NCBI GenBank assembly: GCA_964020155.1 | Contig: OZ026554.1 | Span: 1,164,247-1,228,246 of the forward strand | DNA from: Chondrilla cf. caribensis | Taxonomy: Eukaryota; Porifera; Demospongiae; Chondrillida; Chondrillidae | DNA length: 64,000 nt | Direction of reading: 5' to 3' | Shown: positions 59,573 through 64,000 of the stretch, one piece after another | Layout: the number at the start of each line of letters is the position of its first letter | How positions within the stretch are numbered: position 1 is the first letter of the stretch | Notes under the pieces: generated by a model | What the model was told of the DNA's origin: nothing | What the model saw: the letters and a program-made list of their open reading frames with translations, nothing else | The model's database searches: none | Translations under genes and position numbers: made by a program

Positions 59573-62500
59573 TTACAACATGTGTACTGTAAAGTATGAA
59601 TATGTAAGCAATGCAAATGATTACCAGTAGTAGCTGAATGCTCTATTTAGACTAATAAGTTGTTGCATGTGAATATATTGTTTTTACTGATTATAATGAG
59701 ACATTGTGTTGCAATCTCCTGGACATTGATCTTTGGCAAAAACATTCGAGATTAATTTTGTTCTGTGTAAAAATGATAACAGCAAAGTAAAGGGATGTAC
59801 ATATTCGTATACATTTATCAATAGCTGTACACAGTCACTGAGTGTATACTATGTTGTGCCTCCAGTTGGCAAGTGTATGTATTGTGTACATTCATACATT
59901 GGATGACATACTTTTGCAAGTTGGGGCTCTCTTGTTCCAACGACCAGTTTTTTTGCACTTTCTTTTTGAAGGACCTTTGAGCTTGTATCCTCTGTTACAA
60001 GAATAGCGAACTTTAGCTCCCGATTTAGTTCCTCTGGAGACATTCACCCTTCCATTAGTAATCTCCCCAGGATGTCCACAGTCTATTGCTGTAATAAGTA
60101 CATATCAGAGAGTGGGTTCATATGTACAGGTGGTACATGTTGCTATGGTAACTGACCTTCACAAGTGGGTTCCCTTCCACCCCATGTCCCATCAGGTCCA
60201 CATGTTCTGGACGACGTTCCATTGATCCTGTATCCTCTATCACAAGTGTAGTTGACTTGAGATCCTTGTGTAGTACCTGAAACATGTGCTTTCCCATGTT
60301 TGGGGTCACCTGGAAGCTCACAATCTTCGTGTATGGAAGAAGAGAGAAAAATGATGTTTACAATAATTTTATTGGCAATGAAAGCTACAACCCTTTGATT
60401 GGGAGGTTCATTGCACATGGCCTGTGCAAAGACTGATATGAGTTAAGAATATCCATGATACATAATACCCAGTGATGCATTCTTCACTCCAACAGTTTAT
60501 TTCGTTTTTTATTTCTTTCCCATTTTTACATTATAATATACTAGATAATGACGGATCCGAATGTCCACAGTCTATATTTGGTATTTATATGCACAAATTA
60601 ATATGTACACACATGATTGCATCAGAGTTTTGCCATCATGATCACAAACCAATGTGACATTGTGCTTTTATGTTGTCATATACCTTGACACATTGGAACA
60701 CTTCCACTCCATTGACCATCGAATTCACACGTTCTAAAAGATCGTCCATTGAGTCCATATCCTTCATTACATGTGTAGTAGATCCTAGCATGTAGTTTAG
60801 TTCCTTCAGAGACATTCACTGTTCCGTATTGAATATTTCCAGGATGTCCACAGTCTACATTTGCTATAGTTGAGAATGAAGGCATCATGTTATCCCCTGT
60901 AAGTACACCTGTGGAGAACATTCCAATAACTTACATTCTTCACAAGTTGGTGGTGTTCCCTCCCATTCTCCAGTGAAGATATTACAGTCCCTTCTTTGTG
61001 TTCCTCTCCTTTCAAATCCTACATCACAGATGTAACTTGCATAATAAAATGTAGAGGACCGAGTCAGTACTACCGTTCCATTGTCAATGTCCTCCAGAAC
61101 TGGACATATTGTTGGCACTGTAGAATTAAGATGGTGTGATCAATAAATAATGCATGTGATGCTGTATATGTGCACGCATTACCCCAAGTACAGTTAATAA
61201 TGCACCTTCACATGTAGGTGCCCTACTAGTCCATTGCCCATCAGATCCACATATTCTAGATACTGATCCATTGATCCTGTATCCCCTATTACACGTGTAA
61301 TGCACTCTAGCATCTAGTTTAGTTCCTTCAGAGACATCCACTGTTCCATGTTCAACATTCCCAGGATGTCCACAATCCACATTTGCTGTAGTCAAACAAG
61401 GACGGTACTAGGTATTACCAACAGCAGTACTGTCAGTTTGAGACACATTGATAACTCACATTCTTCACATGTGGGTGCTGGCCCTACCCATTGACCTCTG
61501 GAGACATCGCATTCTCTGATACTTGATCCACTCAAATTATAGCCTGGATTACAACCATAGGTTGCATAAATCCTTCCTACAATCCTGTCAATCACTACAA
61601 CTGATCCATGATCAATGTCTTCTATATTAGGACATCTCTTTATTGCTAATAATGGAGCAATGACAAATATGTTCCTTCGTAATTTGTACTTTTCTCATTT
61701 AAACATAGTATACACTGTACATTTGAAGATTTTACAGTGTACAGTCAATTTTGTAGCTACGCCTGTAGCTTATCCCACGTTTGTGTGTTCCCATATCAAC
61801 ATTCCATTTAAAGGTGTGTCTCACCTTCACAAGTAGGGTCACGTCCACTCCAGGAGCCATCAGACTGACATGCTCTCAGTAACGATCCGTTGAGGTAATA
61901 TCCCACATCACACCTGTAGAAGATTAGGTTTCCTAGTAATGTTCCCTGAGAAACATCCACTCTTCCATTGGTGATATTGCCAGGATGTCCACAATCCAGC
62001 ACTAAAGATAATAATACACACCATCATCATTTTCAATCATTTGATCATTTTCACTGTATTTAAAGCTCCCACCACATGATGTTTCACTTCCACTCCATGT
62101 AGCATAACATCCACATATTCATATTTACAAGTGGACAATGATGTAAGAAGTGCTATTCATTTCATTCATTTGGTATAATTACAGTTAGTACATATAAAAA
62201 AGATATGGTTAACTGACTACATAAGTGATCTATATTTAAGTACATACAGTATGATGACGACAACTTGCTCACCTTCTGATTGTGACTGTATGCCTTGCAT
62301 TAGTGTGGCTGTGAGGAATACATGTATTGCATAATGCATACATTAGAGAGTGACTAATCATTGGTAAATGATATAGAAATTGACCATCAGAATGTGAGTA
62401 ATGTAGAGACTCCAAGTTTCTTAGGGTCACTTACCCGTATTATTCCATCACATACACCTCCATACTCACACACACTCAGATACACACACACACGCACGCA

Positions 62501-62598
62501 CGCACGCACACACACACACACACACTTAAAACCTGTAGCTGTATTATTAATGCACCTATCAGTTACTCACCTAACAGTACAACCACTGTCAGTTTCAT
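59573..62598 (-). CDS. Gene I: short CCP paralogue with 7 domains, about 442 aa
   Basis: Exons: 62598-62571, 62308-62273 (signal peptide MKLTVVVLLATLMQGIQSQSE), CCPs 62001-61825, 61645-61460, 61385-61206, 61117-60935, 60863-60684, 60324-60157, 60088-59912, and a proposed last exon 59586-59573 (I-H-M-L-stop, weak). The total is 1329 nt in frame. Classes run a, d, e/b, c-like, b, i, g, which is gene H or F with the middle removed. The first (f-class) CCP survives only as an exon tail near 62060-62115 and must be skipped. It begins D-C-G-H-P-G-N-I-T-N-G and carries four Cys per module. Probably secreted; the ligand is unknown. Confidence 0.72.
62055..62115 (-). pseudogene. 3' remnant of an f-class CCP exon in gene I
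   Basis: Reads C-G-C-Y-A-T-W-S-G-S-E-T-S-C-G with the normal donor; the first two thirds are gone. Confidence 0.55.
62478..62524. repeat. (CA)n/(CGCA)n microsatellite, gene I first intron
   Basis: CA and GCAC units between exons 1 and 2. Confidence 0.85.
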
Positions 62599-62699
62599 CC
62601 TTCTTCAACTGCACCACTATCAGTCACTACACATCTGTTGTTACAGTAACCTGTTTATTCACAAGTGCAGCTGTTGATGGTGTGGTGTATAACTGAAGC

Positions 62700-62706
62700 T
62701 TATATA
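62700..62706 (-). promoter_or_regulatory. TATA box of gene I
   Basis: TATATAA on the minus strand, 102 nt upstream of the ATG. Confidence 0.55.
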
Positions 62707-63400
62707 AGTGCTTGGAAACCCTATACTGTAAAGATATCTGTTTTCATCACAACACATGGTCCACCTTCATCATACACTTTGTAGTAGCAGCAACAAAGGT
62801 CTTTGACAACCAAATATGTACAGTGGGTTCAGCGATAAGATTAGATAAGTTGTCATCACCTCATCAAAGGTCACTAATTTGGTTTGTATGAATCCTCTAA
62901 AACTCATTACGAGACTGCAGGTCCACAGGTATAATTTAATATGATACAGGAGAGAATTGGAAAAGAGTAGTATGCATTTAATAGGAAACATTTTCTTGGT
63001 CGATACCTCTTCCCTCTATAAACTTGGTGAAACTCAATCTCTTCTGAAGACATGAACATTCAGGTCAGCCATGTTAGTAGTTGTTCATGTATGACCTCAT
63101 GGACTAGTGGCATGACTGATAACTGATGAATTGGCACGTGTGTAGCATTGGTTCAAGTCACCACACTTCCAAAGCCGCATTAGATGAAGTGATGTACTGT
63201 GTGCTATCATAATTATAACTCCTCTACCAAATATTCATTCACTTGTCATGTTCAATAACTCCATGACCCTTTAATTGTATGATCACTACCTATCATAACA
63301 TGGGCCTATGACAGTTGCCTGGCATCACCTGATATAATGTAATTGTGGATGCACACACATGGGGACTAACTGTGTTTATGTAACCTATGGTGCAGTTATA
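62707..63400. other. Spacer upstream of gene I
   Basis: AT-rich, with a gapped resemblance to other family spacers near the end. No coding exon found between gene I and orphan exon J. Confidence 0.5.
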
Positions 63401-63560
63401 TGTCTTCACATAAGCACAGTGTCAGCAACCTGGTATATGAGTATGTCTTCACATAAGTGCAGTGTCGGCAACCTGGTATATGAGTATGTCTTCACACTAA
63501 CAGTGTCAGCAACCTTTGTAGATATCTGATCATGTCAGTGCAATGTCAGCACCCTGGTAC
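63401..63560. repeat. Minisatellite, 43-bp unit, 2 clear copies plus decayed copies
   Basis: Units run TGTCTTCACATAAG then CAGTGTCAGCAACCTGGTAT. The core matches the array beyond gene F. Confidence 0.65.
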
Positions 63561-63892
63561 GTCTTTTACACACATGTCTTCACATGAACACATGCAGTAT
63601 CAATATCTGTAATCTGATGTGCTCTTTTTTTCTTCATCTGGTATACTATTACAGGCAACATGGATGCAGATGTGTACCTTGTAAGTGTATTTGTTAAAGA
63701 CACCTAGCATATATATAGTGTGTTATACTCTACAAGTTCATCATTGTCCACTGTCCATAAAGTCCTATACTGTGTTTCATTGTTGTACGTATTTAAACGT
63801 TGTAAGAGATTTATTATGTAAAACAACACTTCAATATGAATTCAGCAGTTATTGATTCGAGTTATTATTATTAATACATCTAAGTTACTCAC

Positions 63893-63920
63893 CTAACAGT
63901 GCTACCACTGTCAGTTTCAT
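63893..63920 (-). other. Orphan first exon J (signal-peptide start MKLTVVALL)
   Basis: A 28-nt exon identical in plan to those of F, G and H, with a phase-1 GTGAGT donor and the same upstream block (63921 to the window end). No further family exon lies between it and gene I. It may be an alternative first exon of gene I or a truncated duplicate. Any link to more upstream sequence is outside the window. Confidence 0.5.
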
Positions 63921-64000
63921 CCTTCTCCTTCAACTGCACTGTTGTTACCCACCACAAGTCTGCCGTGTTACAGTAACTTGCTGATTTAGAAGTGCAGTTG

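Noticed and set aside
1..64000. CRISPR arrays, bacterial operons, tRNA or rRNA genes
   Set aside because: None seen: the repeats are not regularly spaced with unique spacers, genes have introns, and no cloverleaf or rRNA sequence was recognised.

Overview
The window is eukaryotic (metazoan) DNA. It is AT-rich, every coding segment is a short exon bounded by GT/AG signals, and the proteins are secreted multidomain CCP/Sushi proteins. Small dispersed transposons and CA microsatellites fill the introns. I cannot name the species. A compact invertebrate genome is indicated, and a sponge is my best guess: joint SRCR+CCP proteins are described from demosponges, but echinoderms, lancelets and tunicates also have them. 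All genes are on the minus strand, so each starts at its high coordinate.

Layout. (1) 40-20646 is a tandem family in which CCP modules alternate with an unrecognised ~110-residue cysteine-containing domain, called X here. Gene A (40-6229) and gene C (13105-19400) are near-identical 12-exon genes, each rebuilt as one 896-codon frame. Gene B (7259-11415) is a shorter paralogue of 9 exons and 623 aa. D (20619-20646) is a lone signal-peptide exon. (2) 22114-28502 is gene E, with the same N-terminal domain as A and C followed by 3 CCP, 2 SRCR and a Cys-rich C-terminus. (3) 30703-63920 is an array of CCP-only genes: F (30 CCPs), G (degraded, at least three lesions), H (28 CCPs) and I (7 CCPs), plus J, a lone first exon at the window edge.

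Every gene opens with a 28-nt exon encoding an M-K-(L/P/W)-x5-6 signal-peptide start that ends in phase 1. Every CCP exon ends in phase 1, and in F-I all CCP exons are 1-1 symmetrical, so exons can be added or lost without breaking the frame. In F and H the CCPs fall into sequence classes (a, b, c, d, e, f, g, h, i; my labels) that recur in fixed order (f-a-c-b or f-a-d-e-c-b). This shows growth by duplication of multi-exon blocks. Truncated CCP exons, chimeric exons and a dead gene show continuing birth and death.

I infer that the locus makes secreted recognition or adhesion proteins (innate immunity, complement-like regulation or allorecognition). The sequence shows no membrane anchor in any gene. 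Exon junctions were chosen by eye from GT/AG sites, homology between copies and frame. Genes A, B, C, F, H and I sum exactly to whole codons; gene E needs one weak donor to do so.
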